A stretch of DNA of 64,000 nt from Streptomyces formicae (GTDB lineage Bacteria; Actinomycetota; Actinomycetes; Streptomycetales; Streptomycetaceae), in the NCBI RefSeq assembly GCF_002556545.1, contig NZ_CP022685.1, positions 310,001 through 374,000 of the forward strand. Reading direction: 5' to 3'. This document shows positions 22,905-32,800 of this stretch, piece after piece. The notes beneath the pieces were generated by a model, which saw only the letters and a program-made list of their open reading frames with translations, searched no databases and had not been told where the DNA came from. The translations under genes and the position numbers were made by a program. Numbering within the stretch: position 1 is the first letter of the stretch; each line of letters starts with the position of its first letter.

Positions 22905-23786
22905 ATGCGGATGCCCGCACAGCATCGCACCGCGGCGGCGGCCGTCGCCGCCGCCTCGTTGGCCGCTCTCGGCCTCGGCGCGGCACCTGCCACCGCCGAC
23001 ACGGCGGCGCCCTTGAGCTATGTCGCCCTCGGCGACAGCTACAGCGCGGGATCGGGCGTGCTGCCCCTCGACCCCGGCGCGCCCCTGCTGTGCGCCCGCA
23101 CGTCGAAGAACTACCCGCATCTCCTCGCCGCCTCGCTCGGCGCCACGCTCAAGGACGTGACCTGCGGCGGCGCCCAGACCAAGCACTTCATCGAGTCCCA
23201 GTACCCGGGCGTCGCCCCGCAGTTCGACGCGCTGAGCGCCGACACCGACCTGGTGACGCTCACCATCGGCGGCAACGACAACAGCACGTTCATCAACGCG
23301 ATCCTCGCCTGCGGCAGCGCGGGCGTCCTCACGGGCGGGCAGGGCAGCCCCTGCAAGGACGTCCACGGGAACACGTTCAAGGACCAGGTCGAGACGAAGA
23401 CCTATCCGGCGATCAGGACGGCGCTCAACCAGATCAAGGCCAGATCCCCCAAGGCGAAGGTCGCGATCCTCGGCTATCCGTGGATCACTCCGGCGAAGGC
23501 GGTGCCCGGCTGCTTCCTGAAGATGCCGATCGCGCAGGGCGACGTCCCCTATCTCCGCGACCTCCAGGCCACCTTGAACGGCGTGGCCGAGCGGGCCGCG
23601 GCGGAGAGCGGCGCGACCTTCGTCGACATGGCGGCGGCCTCCGACGCGCACGACGCCTGCCGTCCGGCGGACCAGCGGTGGATCGAGCCCGTCCTGTTCG
23701 GCACCAACTTCGTGCCCGTGCACCCGAACGCGGCGGGCGAGGCGGGCATGGCCGCGCGCACGGCCGAGGTCATCGGCCGTCCGTAA
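22905..23786 (+). CDS. Secreted SGNH/GDSL hydrolase (lipase/esterase)
   Basis: 293 residues. The signal peptide (MRMPAQHRTAAAAVAAASLA... to about residue 32, PATADT) directs secretion. SGNH blocks are intact: YVALGDSYSAGSG (nucleophile Ser), TCGGAQTKHF (Gly), LTIGGNDNSTF (Asn) and the C-terminal FVPVHPNAAGEAGM (Asp/His region; His of V-H-P-N). Six Cys are consistent with three disulfides as in Streptomyces GDSL lipases of the S. rimosus lipase / SCO1725 type. Start ATG 22905 follows GGAGGAG. The substrate is likely lipid esters. Confidence 0.92.
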   Translation: MRMPAQHRTAAAAVAAASLAALGLGAAPATADTAAPLSYVALGDSYSAGSGVLPLDPGAPLLCARTSKNYPHLLAASLGATLKDVTCGGAQTKHFIESQYPGVAPQFDALSADTDLVTLTIGGNDNSTFINAILACGSAGVLTGGQGSPCKDVHGNTFKDQVETKTYPAIRTALNQIKARSPKAKVAILGYPWITPAKAVPGCFLKMPIAQGDVPYLRDLQATLNGVAERAAAESGATFVDMAAASDAHDACRPADQRWIEPVLFGTNFVPVHPNAAGEAGMAARTAEVIGRP

Positions 23787-23854
23787 CGCGCGCCACCGGC
23801 CCGGCCCGGGGTCCTGCCGAAGGGTCCGCCCGGTGCGGCTGCGATCCTTGATCC

Positions 23855-24727
23855 GTGAACGGCATCAAGTGGCGTACCCGCACAAACCGCTCCGCGCGGT
23901 CCCTTCGAGCAGGCGTCGGCGGCGCGCTGCTCCTCTCCCTGCTCACCGCGTGCTCGTCCGACGGGTCCGGTGGTTCCGACGAGGCGAGCGCCTCCGCGGG
24001 CGCGGTCCGGCAACCGCCCGTGAACGCGCCCTTCGACTACCAGTTGGGCGGCCCCTACCCACCCCCCGCGAAGGTGCGCGCCGTCTCGCGCGACCGCACC
24101 GCGGACCCCGTGCCGGGCCACTACAACATCTGTTACGTCAACGCCTTCCAGGCCCAGCCCGGCGCCGACGCCGCGCGCTGGTGGCAGCGCGAGCACCCCG
24201 ACCTGATCCTGCGGGACGACGACGGCGATCCCGTCGTCGACGAGGACTGGCAGGAGCCGCTGCTCGACATCTCCACGAAGAAGAAGCGCGCGGCGCTCGC
24301 CGAGATCGTCGGCCTGTGGATCGAGGGCTGCGGCACGGCGGGATTCGACGCGGTGGAGCCCGACAACCTCGACTCCTACGAGCGCTCCGACGACCTGCTG
24401 ACCAAGGACGACGCGGCGGCCTTCGCCCGGCTGCTCGCCGAGCGCGCGCACGCCGAGGGCCTGGCCATCGCGCAGAAGAACACCACCGATCTGATCGGCG
24501 AGCACCACGCGATCGGCTTCGACTTCGCCGTCACCGAGGAGTGCGCGCACTACAAGGAGTGCCCGGACTACGAGAAGGCGTACGACGGCAAGGTCTTCGA
24601 CATCGAGTACACGACGAAGGACTTCGACGCCGCCTGCCGCAAGTGGGGCGAGAAGCTCTCGATCACCCTGCGCGACCGTGACGTGAGCGCCGAGGGCGAG
24701 GACGGATACGTGTACCGGCACTGCTGA
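23855..24727 (+). CDS. Lipoprotein, endo-alpha-1,4-polygalactosaminidase-like (GH114)
   Basis: 290 residues from GTG 23855. A basic N-terminus and hydrophobic segment end at the lipobox LLTAC (Cys33), followed by a Ser/Gly/Asp-rich linker. The catalytic domain matches the GH114 TIM-barrel family: GHYNICYVNAFQAQPG, LLDISTKKKRAALAEIV, GFDAVEPDNLDSY (acidic active-site residues), GLAIAQKNTTDL and DFAVTEECAHYKEC. GH114 members cleave galactosamine-rich polysaccharides, but many actinobacterial members are untested. It stands alone between a lipase and a methyltransferase gene. Confidence 0.87.
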   Translation: MNGIKWRTRTNRSARSLRAGVGGALLLSLLTACSSDGSGGSDEASASAGAVRQPPVNAPFDYQLGGPYPPPAKVRAVSRDRTADPVPGHYNICYVNAFQAQPGADAARWWQREHPDLILRDDDGDPVVDEDWQEPLLDISTKKKRAALAEIVGLWIEGCGTAGFDAVEPDNLDSYERSDDLLTKDDAAAFARLLAERAHAEGLAIAQKNTTDLIGEHHAIGFDFAVTEECAHYKECPDYEKAYDGKVFDIEYTTKDFDAACRKWGEKLSITLRDRDVSAEGEDGYVYRHC

Positions 24728-24782
24728 GCGGCCGCCGGATATTCGGGCGCGTCCACCCGGCAGCGGACGGTACGGTCGCCGG

Positions 24783-25523
24783 ATGGCTGATGACGACGGT
24801 TACTTCGGAGAGAGCACCGCGGCCACCTACGAGGACTTCGTGGCGCACCGGTTCAGCCCGGAGGTGGTGGGCCCGGCGGTCGATGTGCTCGCCGGGCTCG
24901 CCGGTGACGGGCAGGCCGTCGAATTCGGCGTCGGGACCGGCCGGATCGCGCTGCCGCTGGCCGCACGCGGGGTCCCGGTGCACGGCATCGACATGTCCAG
25001 GGCCATGGTGGCCAGACTGCGGGCGAAGCCGGGCGGCGACGCGGTGGGCGTGACGATCGGCGACTTCGCGACGTCCCGGGTGGCGGGCGCCTTCTCCGTC
25101 GCCTACCTGGTCTTCAACACCATCAACTGCCTGACGACGCAGGACGCCCAGGTGGCCTGCTTCCACAACGCCGCCGGCCATCTGCTGCCCGGCGGCACCT
25201 TCGTGGTGGAAACGGGGATCCCCGAACTCCGCAAGCTGCCCCCGGGGCAGACCGCCGTGCCGTTCCACATCAGCCCGACGCAGTGGGGGTTCGACACCTA
25301 TGACGTCGCCACGCAGGCGATGACGTCGCACTTCGTCACGCTCGTCGACGGGCGGGCCGAGCACTCCTCCACACCCTTCCGGTACGTGTGGCCCGCCGAG
25401 CTCGACCTGATGGCCCGTCTCGCCGGACTGCGGCTGCGCCACCGCTGGGCGGACTGGTCGCGGGCCCCCTTCACCGCCGAGAGCGGCGGGCACGTCTCGG
25501 TCTGGGAGAAGCCGACCGACTGA
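24783..25523 (+). CDS. Class I SAM-dependent methyltransferase
   Basis: 246 residues. Motif I VEFGVGTGRIALPLAARG (about residues 40-57) binds SAM, followed by the acidic HGIDMS at the end of beta2 and the post-motif GDFATSRVAGAFSVAYLVFNTINCL. The AFSVAYLVFNTINCL stretch is characteristic of the small-molecule Methyltransf_25/11 type. No substrate clue. ATG 24783. The gene ends 15 bases before the convergent PTS operon. Confidence 0.88.
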   Translation: MADDDGYFGESTAATYEDFVAHRFSPEVVGPAVDVLAGLAGDGQAVEFGVGTGRIALPLAARGVPVHGIDMSRAMVARLRAKPGGDAVGVTIGDFATSRVAGAFSVAYLVFNTINCLTTQDAQVACFHNAAGHLLPGGTFVVETGIPELRKLPPGQTAVPFHISPTQWGFDTYDVATQAMTSHFVTLVDGRAEHSSTPFRYVWPAELDLMARLAGLRLRHRWADWSRAPFTAESGGHVSVWEKPTD

Positions 25524-25538
25524 CGCGCCCGCCCGCGC

Positions 25539-27119
25539 TCAGCCCCTGTCGCCGTCCGGCGGCGGGGGCGGCGCCGGTGCCCCGCGCGGCGGCGCGATCT
25601 TCGCGTACGTCACCGGGGCTCCCTCGGCCCCGGTGCCCGCGGCGGCCGGGGTGAGCGTCTCGACGGGCCCCAGCAGCGCGTCGCGCCTGGCACCCGGGTC
25701 CCAGCCCGTCTCCACGACCCGTTTCTGCACGACGATCGCGCCGAGCAGGATGACCGCGCCGATCAGCAGCATCAAGACGATGCCGACCGCGTCGCCCGCC
25801 TTGGCGGAGTACCCGATGAGCGTGCCGAACCAGCCGAAGTCGGCGTCTCCGAAAGTGGTGTTCTCCTCGCCGAAGGCGCCGAGGACCTTCAGGAGCAGCG
25901 CGGGCAGGAACGTGATCAGGACGCCGTTGACGAACGCGCCGAGCGCCGCGCCGCGGCGGCCGCCCGTCGCGTTGCCGTAGACACCCGCGGCGCCGCCGGT
26001 GAAGAAGTGCGGGACCAGGCCGGGCAGGACGAGCGCCAGCCCGAAGGCGGGGTGAAAGACCCAGGCGAGCAGTCCGAGGCTGATCAGACCGCCGACGAAG
26101 CTGGAGATGAAGCCGATGAGGACGGCGTTCTGGGCGTACGGGAAGACGATCGGGGCGTCGAGGGAGGGGACGGCGCCGGGTACGAGCTTGCGCGCGATGC
26201 CCTGGAAGGCGGGGACCAGTTCGCCGAGGATCGTCCGAACTCCGAAGAGGATCACGGCGACCGCGATGCCGAACTGGAGGCCCTGCATCACGGACTGCAT
26301 CACGTAGTCGCCGACGCCGCTCGCGCCCGCGGCGCCGCCCTCGCCGAACGCCTTGAACGCCGCTTCCTTGCCGACCTTGGCGAGGAAGACGAGCGACATG
26401 ATCAGGTAGATGAGGACCATGGACAGGGCGGTCGCGACCATCGAGTCGCGCAGGAAGCGCAGCCCTTCGGGCAGGTTCATCTCCTCGGTGCTGCGGCTGC
26501 GGCGGCCCACCAGCTGTCCGGTGGCGCCCGCCGCGATGTATCCGGCCGTGCCGAAGTGGCCGATCGCCACGCTGTCGTTGCCGGTGACGCGCTTGGTCCA
26601 GGGGTGCGCGAAGGCGGGCATGGCCACAAGGAGGATGCCGAGCAGCACGCCGCCGACCACCACGACGATCCACGAGGGCTGGCCCGCGATGGCGAGCACC
26701 ATGGTCAGCAGGGTGGCCATGAACAGCATGTGGTGGCCGGTCAGGAAGACGTAGCGCAGTGGTGTGAAGCGGGCCAGGAGCAGGCTGATGGCGAAGCCGA
26801 GGATCATCAGCCAGGCGACGCGGGCGCCGTACTGCTCCTGTGCGATGCCGACGATGGCCTCGTTGGTGGGGATCACGCCGTGCGCCCCGGTGGCGCCCTG
26901 GATCATCTCGCCGAGCGGGGCGAGGGCGCCGACGACGAGCGTGGCGCCCGCCCCGATGAGGAGGAAGCCGAGCGTCGCCTTGATGGCGCCGCCGACGACC
27001 TGTCCCGCCGACTTCTTCAGGGCGATGAGCCCCGCGGCGGTGATGAGGCCGATGAGGTACGCGGGTTGGCTGAGGATCTCGTTGACGAGAAACTCGGCGA
27101 TCGACACGAGCCAGTCCAT
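25539..27119 (-). CDS. ulaA: PTS ascorbate-type transporter, IIC component (UlaA/SgaT)
   Basis: 526 residues; membrane channel of a phosphotransferase system of the L-ascorbate (Ula/Sga) family. The N-terminus MDWLVSIAEFLVNEILSQPAYLIGLITAAGL and the blocks GGAIKATLGFLLIGAGA, GVIPTNEAIVGIAQ and FTPLRYVFLTGHHMLFMATL are typical of UlaA. About ten to eleven hydrophobic segments occupy residues 10-465; the last 60 residues are a cytoplasmic Pro/Ala-rich tail, longer than in E. coli UlaA (about 465 residues). It is 25 bases downstream of the fused IIA-IIB gene. The substrate is inferred from family. Confidence 0.9.
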   Translation of the reverse strand: MDWLVSIAEFLVNEILSQPAYLIGLITAAGLIALKKSAGQVVGGAIKATLGFLLIGAGATLVVGALAPLGEMIQGATGAHGVIPTNEAIVGIAQEQYGARVAWLMILGFAISLLLARFTPLRYVFLTGHHMLFMATLLTMVLAIAGQPSWIVVVVGGVLLGILLVAMPAFAHPWTKRVTGNDSVAIGHFGTAGYIAAGATGQLVGRRSRSTEEMNLPEGLRFLRDSMVATALSMVLIYLIMSLVFLAKVGKEAAFKAFGEGGAAGASGVGDYVMQSVMQGLQFGIAVAVILFGVRTILGELVPAFQGIARKLVPGAVPSLDAPIVFPYAQNAVLIGFISSFVGGLISLGLLAWVFHPAFGLALVLPGLVPHFFTGGAAGVYGNATGGRRGAALGAFVNGVLITFLPALLLKVLGAFGEENTTFGDADFGWFGTLIGYSAKAGDAVGIVLMLLIGAVILLGAIVVQKRVVETGWDPGARRDALLGPVETLTPAAAGTGAEGAPVTYAKIAPPRGAPAPPPPPDGDRG

Positions 27120-27144
27120 GGTGGTGTTCTCCTTGCCCGCGCCG

Positions 27145-27933
27145 TCAGACGTCGTAGGTGTCTCTGAGCACGCGGTCGGCCTCCGCCGCGCTGGTGAAGT
27201 CCTCGACGACCTTCACCGGGACGCCGACGTCACCGAGCGTCCGCGCGATCTCCCGCGAGGTGAGGATGGCCACGGCCTCGTTCGCCTTGCCCTTGGCGGA
27301 GATGGTGTCGGTGGCCTCGACGGTGACGTATCTGCCCCAGCCCCAGTGGTCCAGGACGCCTTCAACGGTCTGTTTGAGGAAGAGGCTGGTACCGACACCG
27401 TTGCCGCACACCGTCAGGATCTTGTGCAGCTCGCCGCCACCGCCGCGCGCCGCCGCCTGCGCCGGGGCCCCGGCCTCCTGACCACCCCTCAGGATGGCGT
27501 GCACCGCCTGCGCGGTGGGTGCCTCGCGCAGCGCGCGTGCCGTGTCCTGGTCGGCGAGCAGCCTGGCGAGCGCGCCCATCGCCGCCGTGTGTTCGGACGC
27601 GTCCTTCGCGGCGAGGCCGACGACCAGTTCGACGGGGTCGTTGCTCTCGTGTCCGAACGCGACGGGCCGTGCGAGGCGCACCCACGACATGCCGGTCCGC
27701 AGGACGGCGGGCGAGGGTCTGGCGTGCGCGAAGGCGAGTCCGGGCGCGATGACGATGTAGGGCCCGTTCTGCTCGACGTTCTCGATCATCTCGGCGGTGT
27801 ACGCGTCCGTGGCGGCGCCCGTCGCGACCATCAGGTCACCGGCGCGCCGCACGGCCTCGCGCCAGTCGGCCGCAGGGGCGTCGACGGTCACGGCCGCCAC
27901 GGGGAGGAGTTCGCTCAGCGCTGCCATGACCAT
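27145..27933 (-). CDS. Fused PTS IIA-IIB protein, ascorbate/mannitol type
   Basis: 262 residues with two PTS domains in one chain. Residues about 5-150 form an EIIA (PTS_EIIA_2) domain with the phospho-His in APGLAFAHARPSPAV (His70). After an Ala/Gly-rich linker (about 150-165), residues 168-262 form an EIIB lactose/cellobiose-like domain with the phospho-Cys in ILTVCGNGVGTSLFLK. In E. coli the Ula IIB and IIA are separate proteins in another order. ATG 27933 and 27927 are both possible starts; no clear ribosome-binding site decides. It supplies phosphate to the UlaA-type IIC encoded next. Confidence 0.9.
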   Translation of the reverse strand: MVMAALSELLPVAAVTVDAPAADWREAVRRAGDLMVATGAATDAYTAEMIENVEQNGPYIVIAPGLAFAHARPSPAVLRTGMSWVRLARPVAFGHESNDPVELVVGLAAKDASEHTAAMGALARLLADQDTARALREAPTAQAVHAILRGGQEAGAPAQAAARGGGGELHKILTVCGNGVGTSLFLKQTVEGVLDHWGWGRYVTVEATDTISAKGKANEAVAILTSREIARTLGDVGVPVKVVEDFTSAAEADRVLRDTYDV

Positions 27934-27995
27934 GATTCTCGCGGACGCGCGCCGCTCGGCACGTCCGGGGCGCCGTTCGGGGGCCCGCGTGCCCT

Positions 27996-28520
27996 TCAGC
28001 GGACCGCGTGGACGTCCAGCTCGACGCGGAGACGGCGGCCCGTCATGCCCTTGGCCTTGGTGAGGCCGAACGCGTACCGGTCGACGGTCGCCGTGCCCCG
28101 GACGGCGAGCCGTCGTCCGTCGACCGTGATCGCGTCGACGCTGACCGCGACGGGCCCGGTGACGCCACGGACCGTCAGCTCACCTTCCAGCACGGCCTGC
28201 TGCCCCGCGTACCTGACCCGGTGGCCGCGAAAGTCGATCTCGGGGTGCGTCGCCGTATCGAGGTAGTCGGCGGACCTGACGTGCTCGTCGCGCCGCGCGA
28301 GCCCCGTGTCGAAGGTGTCCGCGCGGATCGCGACGTCCACGGTCGACTCCTCGGCCGCGTCGGCGACGGTGACGGCGCCCCGTGCGACGGCGAAGGTGCC
28401 GCGCACCGGGACCAGGCCGAGGACCGAGCGGGTGCGGAAGCGCACCGCCGATGCCTGCGCGTCGATGACGTACGTACCGGGCTCGGGCGCGCTCAGCGGC
28501 CCTGTCTTCGGTGTGTCCAT
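27996..28520 (-). CDS. YceI family lipid-binding-like protein
   Basis: 174 residues from ATG 28520 (MDTPKTG); ATG 28529 would add three. A single YceI-domain beta-barrel: GTYVIDAQASAVRFRTRSVLG, ADAAEESTVDVAIRADTFDTG, RDEHVRSADYLDTATHPEIDF and LTVRGVTGPVAV are the family blocks. YceI proteins bind polyisoprenoid chains; no signal peptide is visible, so this one is probably cytoplasmic as in many actinobacteria. It is likely a single gene, divergent from the DUF3048 gene. Confidence 0.9.
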   Translation of the reverse strand: MDTPKTGPLSAPEPGTYVIDAQASAVRFRTRSVLGLVPVRGTFAVARGAVTVADAAEESTVDVAIRADTFDTGLARRDEHVRSADYLDTATHPEIDFRGHRVRYAGQQAVLEGELTVRGVTGPVAVSVDAITVDGRRLAVRGTATVDRYAFGLTKAKGMTGRRLRVELDVHAVR

Positions 28521-28766
28521 GCGCTCCATCCTGGGCTCGCGCCGACGGCCGCCGACAGATCCGCATGTCCGCTCCTGGCCGGGACAAATGTCATCGCGCC
28601 CGGGCGAGGGGCCACACGCCGTCGCCCCCGGAAAGAGTGACGCGCGCCGGTTGGATGGCCCCAGTGGTGATTGGCCGGGGGTCTTCGCGAGGTAGTACTG
28701 CGCCTGCCGCACCGCGGCGACGACAGGTTCCCCCGGGGCCGTACGGACACGAATGGAGACGCCGCG

Positions 28767-29759
28767 ATGGCAGCAACGACAAGGCGGGCCGCCCGCAGCA
28801 CCCGGCTCCGCGCGACGGTGCTCGCGCTGGCCGCCACGGCCTCGCTCGCCGTGGGTGCCCCTTCCCACGCGAACGCGCCCGCGCCGGGCGACGCCCCGCC
28901 GCTCCGCGCCACCTCCCCCTTCACCGGCCTGACGGCACCTCAGGGCCGGGTCCTCGCGGTGAAGTTCGACAATGCGCGCGGGGCCCGCCCGCACACCGGC
29001 CTCGACAAGGCGGACATCGTCTATGTGGAGAAGGTCGAGGGCGGCATGAGCCGTCTGATGGGCGTGTACTCCAGCAAGCTGCCCAAGACCGTCGGTCCCG
29101 TGCGCAGCGCGCGCGAGTCCGACATCGAGCTGCTCCGGCAGTTCGGCCACCCCGCCCTCGCCTACTCGGGCGTGCGCAGCTCGCTGCAGAAGGTCCTCAG
29201 GGACTCCCCTCTCTACGCCCGCCCGCACGGCCGCGCCCCCGGCGCCTACTTCCGCAACGGCTACCGGATCGCCCCGCACAACCTCTTCCTGCGCCCCGCC
29301 GCACTGCTGCGCACGGCGCCCCGGGCCTCGCGCCCCACCGACATCGGCTTCCGCTTCGGCCCCGCCCCCAAGGGCGGCACCCCCACCGCGCGGCGCACCG
29401 TCAGATACGCGTCGGCCAGCCACTCCTTCCGCTGGTCGCCCCGGCAGGGCCGCTGGCTCGCGTCCTTCGACGGCGCCCCCGCCCGCAGCACGTCGGGGAC
29501 CAGGCTCGGGGCCAGGACCATCGTGATCCAGTACGTCACCATGCGCCCCTCGCGCTACAAGGACGTCAACGGCGCGGTGACGCCGTACATCGAGACGGTC
29601 GGCAGCGGCAAGGCGCTGGTGCTGCGCGACGGCAAGCGGTACGCCACGCACTGGAAGCGGTCGGCGGCCACCGGGGGCACGTCCTTCACCCTCGCCAACG
29701 GCCGCCGGATGCCGTTCGCGCCCGGGCAGGTCTGGATGGTGTACGCGGACCGGCACTGA
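28767..29759 (+). CDS. Secreted DUF3048 domain protein
   Basis: 330 residues from ATG 28767. A signal peptide (LRATVLALAATASLAVGAPSHANA, about residues 12-35) exports it. Residues 45-325 match DUF3048 (YerB-like): VLAVKFDNARGARPHTGLDKADIVYVEKVEGGMSRLMGVYSS, GPVRSARESDIELL, APHNLF and the C-terminal VWMVYADRH are conserved blocks. B. subtilis YerB is a lipoprotein; this protein has no lipobox. The molecular role of the family is unknown; cell-wall location is inferred. Confidence 0.9.
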   Translation: MAATTRRAARSTRLRATVLALAATASLAVGAPSHANAPAPGDAPPLRATSPFTGLTAPQGRVLAVKFDNARGARPHTGLDKADIVYVEKVEGGMSRLMGVYSSKLPKTVGPVRSARESDIELLRQFGHPALAYSGVRSSLQKVLRDSPLYARPHGRAPGAYFRNGYRIAPHNLFLRPAALLRTAPRASRPTDIGFRFGPAPKGGTPTARRTVRYASASHSFRWSPRQGRWLASFDGAPARSTSGTRLGARTIVIQYVTMRPSRYKDVNGAVTPYIETVGSGKALVLRDGKRYATHWKRSAATGGTSFTLANGRRMPFAPGQVWMVYADRH

Positions 29760-29822
29760 CTCCGGCGCCCTCCTCGTGGCACGCTGGCACGTGCTGGAAG
29801 TGGCACAGCCAGGGGGGCTGCT

Positions 29823-32800
29823 GTGGGACCGCGCAGACTGCTGTCGTTCGGAGACGCGTTGGTGCTGCTCGGCGGGGATCCGCCCACCATGGCGGCCCTT
29901 GACCGGGTGCTCGGCGGAGCGCTCAATCTGGCGACCGGCGGCCTGAGCGGCGAGTTGCTCACCATGCTCGGCGAACGCGGGCGGATCCTCGGCCTCGGCC
30001 GCACGGCCGCCCGTGGCCTCGGCGAACGCCTGGGGCGCGCCGAAGGACGGGCCGACCGGGCCCACGTCCTGGAGGCGGCGCACACCGTCATCGTCGTGCT
30101 CGCCTTCTTCGAGGCCCTGGAGCAGGCGGAACTCCCCGTATCCCTGGGCGACTTGGAGCTGACCCGCCGGGAGCAGCTCACCCTGGCGGGCGATCGGCTC
30201 CCCGCCGACGAGGGATTCGTGCCCACCATGATCCAGGTGGACGCGCCGCGCCCGGCGCCCCACCTCCCCTACGAACACCACATCGCCGAACTCGGCGACT
30301 GGTACCGGTACCTGGCGTACCGCACGCACGACTTCCTGCAAGGACTCGCCGTGTGGCACCAGTTGGACGCCGCCGCTCGCCTGGCTGCGGCGGACACCGT
30401 GCGCGAGGCGGTCCCCCGGGGCGCCGTCGAGCGGTACGAAGCCCTGTACGCACGGCTCGCCACCGAAGCACCCGAATTCCGCTTCTGGTCCGAGCAGGTG
30501 GAGCACCAGGCCACCCGCGCCGAGATGCGCCGCGCCCTCACCGGGCTCGAGGCGCACCTCGCCGCGTCCGCCGCGCTGCGCCGCCAGCCGGTGAACATCG
30601 CCGACGCCCTGTCCCGGGCCCACCGTTCGGCGCTGACCCGTCGTGTCCTGGACGCCGAATCCACCCCTGAGGGGATACGGGTCCCCACGCTGGCCGAGGT
30701 GTATCTGGACCCGGACTTCCGCGTGCGCGCCGTGGACGGGCAGGGCGGCCCGGCGAACGAGGAGTGGTGGGCGGGGACCCCGGTGCGCCAGGACCTCACG
30801 GACTATCTGGCCGGGGCGCTGACCTCGGAGGGATTCACGACGGCCCCGCTGCTGGTGCTCGGGCAGCCGGGAGCGGGCAAGTCGGTGCTCATCCGCATTC
30901 TCGCGGCCCGCCTTCCGGCCGCCGGATTCCTGCCGGTGCGGGTCGCGCTGCGCGACGTACGCGCGGACGACGAGATCCAGGACCAGATCGAACAGGCCAT
31001 CCGTGACACCACCGGGGAGCAGACCACGTGGCCGGACGTGGTGCGGTCCGCGGGCACGGCGATGCCGGTCGTCCTGCTCGACGGCTTCGACGAACTGCTG
31101 CAGACCACGGGGGTGCACCAGAACGACTTCCTGGTCCGGGTGGCCCGGTTCCAGGAACGGGAGCGGGAGCAGGGGCGGCCGGTCCTCGCGGTCGTCACGA
31201 GCCGTACCGCCGTCGCCGACCGGGCCCGCTACCCGGAGGGCACGGTGGCGCTGCGCCTCGAACCCTTCCGTCCTGTGCAGATACAGGCGTGGCTGCGCTA
31301 CTGGAACCTGGCCAACTCCCTGAACTTCGCGGCCATGGGTCTGTCATCGCTCACCTGGGACGAGCTCGAGCCGCACCGGTACCTGGCCGAGCAGCCTCTC
31401 CTCCTCACGATGCTCGCGCTGTACCACGCGGCGGGGAACGACCTGCGCGGCGCCGACGAACGCCCGCTGGACGAGGCCGACATCTACGAGGCGCTCCTCA
31501 GCTCGTTCGCCCGCCGCGAGGTGGGCAAGGACACCAGGGACACGGCCTCGGCCGCCCAGCTGGACGAGCGCGTCGAACACGAGCTGGAGCGGCTCTCGTT
31601 GGTCGCCTTCGCCCTGCACAACCGGCGACGCCAGTGGGTCTCGACCGCCGAACTCGACGACGATCTGGCGGCGCTCGTCGGACGCGCTCCGACCCGGCAG
31701 CACGGGTTCCGCGCCCCGCTGGGGCAGGCCGAAGTCGCCCTGGGGCGCTTCTTCTTCGTCCAGCGCGCGCAGTCGATCCGCGACGGACAGCGGCTCTCCA
31801 CCTACGAGTTCCTGCACGCCACGTTCGGTGAGTACCTGACGGTCCGGCTGACCGTGCAGCTCGTGACCCGGCTCCTCGGCCACCGGCCGGTGCTCTCCAT
31901 GGGCAGCGAACCGGTCAACGACGATCTGCTGTTCACCTTGTTGTCCTTCGCGCCGCTCTCCTCCCGGCAGTTGCTCCGCTTCGCCCGGGCCCGCGTCGGG
32001 CAGCTCCCCGCGGACGAGCGCCGCCGCCTGGCCGAGCTCGTCGTCCGGGTACTCGGCGAGCGGGAACTCCGCGCCGAGCAGCCGCACCCGACGTACCTTC
32101 CCCGGCGGATCCGCACCGCCTCCCGGCACGGGATCTACAGCGCGAACCTGGTGGTCCTGGCCCTGCTGCTCACCGGCGGTACGACGGCCGGCACGCTGTT
32201 CCCAGCTTGGAAGGATCCGGGCAGCGCCTGGCACCGGTACGCGCTGCTGTGGCGGTCGTCGTTCGAGGAGTCGCAGTGGACGGACTTCGCGCTGCCGCTG
32301 ACGGTGCGGCACACGAGGGACGATCGGCGGCGCGACGTGGAGATCACGCTCAGGGACGGCGAGCTGACCGCTCCCGAGCTGGTGGACGGCCACTGGCTCT
32401 ACCGCATCCCGCGGGAGGAGAACGAGGTCTTCTGGCACCGCCCTTACTGGGAGGAGATATGGCACAAGATGGATATCTCGTCCGGGACGAACGACGGGTC
32501 GGCGCTCCAGGCGCTGCGTCCGCTCTTCGAGCACCTGGGGCCGCTGGTCACCCTGTTCAACGGCGGCGGAAGCCACAAGGCCACGTCCGCCGCACACGAT
32601 CTGCTGCGGCTGTGGCTGGACGACGGAGAGGGGACGTCCACGGAGGACCTCGCGGAGCTGTACCGCCGGGTCGGCATGGCCTTCAAGGTCCTCGAACGGA
32701 ACGGCCCGGTCGCCCAGCGCCTCGGTTCGCTGCTGCTCGACCTGCTCGACCGCGACCTGCCCCGCTTCAGCCTGGAGGAAGCCGTCAACGTCATCGTCGG

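Noticed and set aside
28530..31118. Minus-strand open frame extending the YceI gene to over 1000 codons
   Set aside because: The YceI domain accounts only for the last 174 codons; the rest is antisense to the DUF3048 and NACHT genes.
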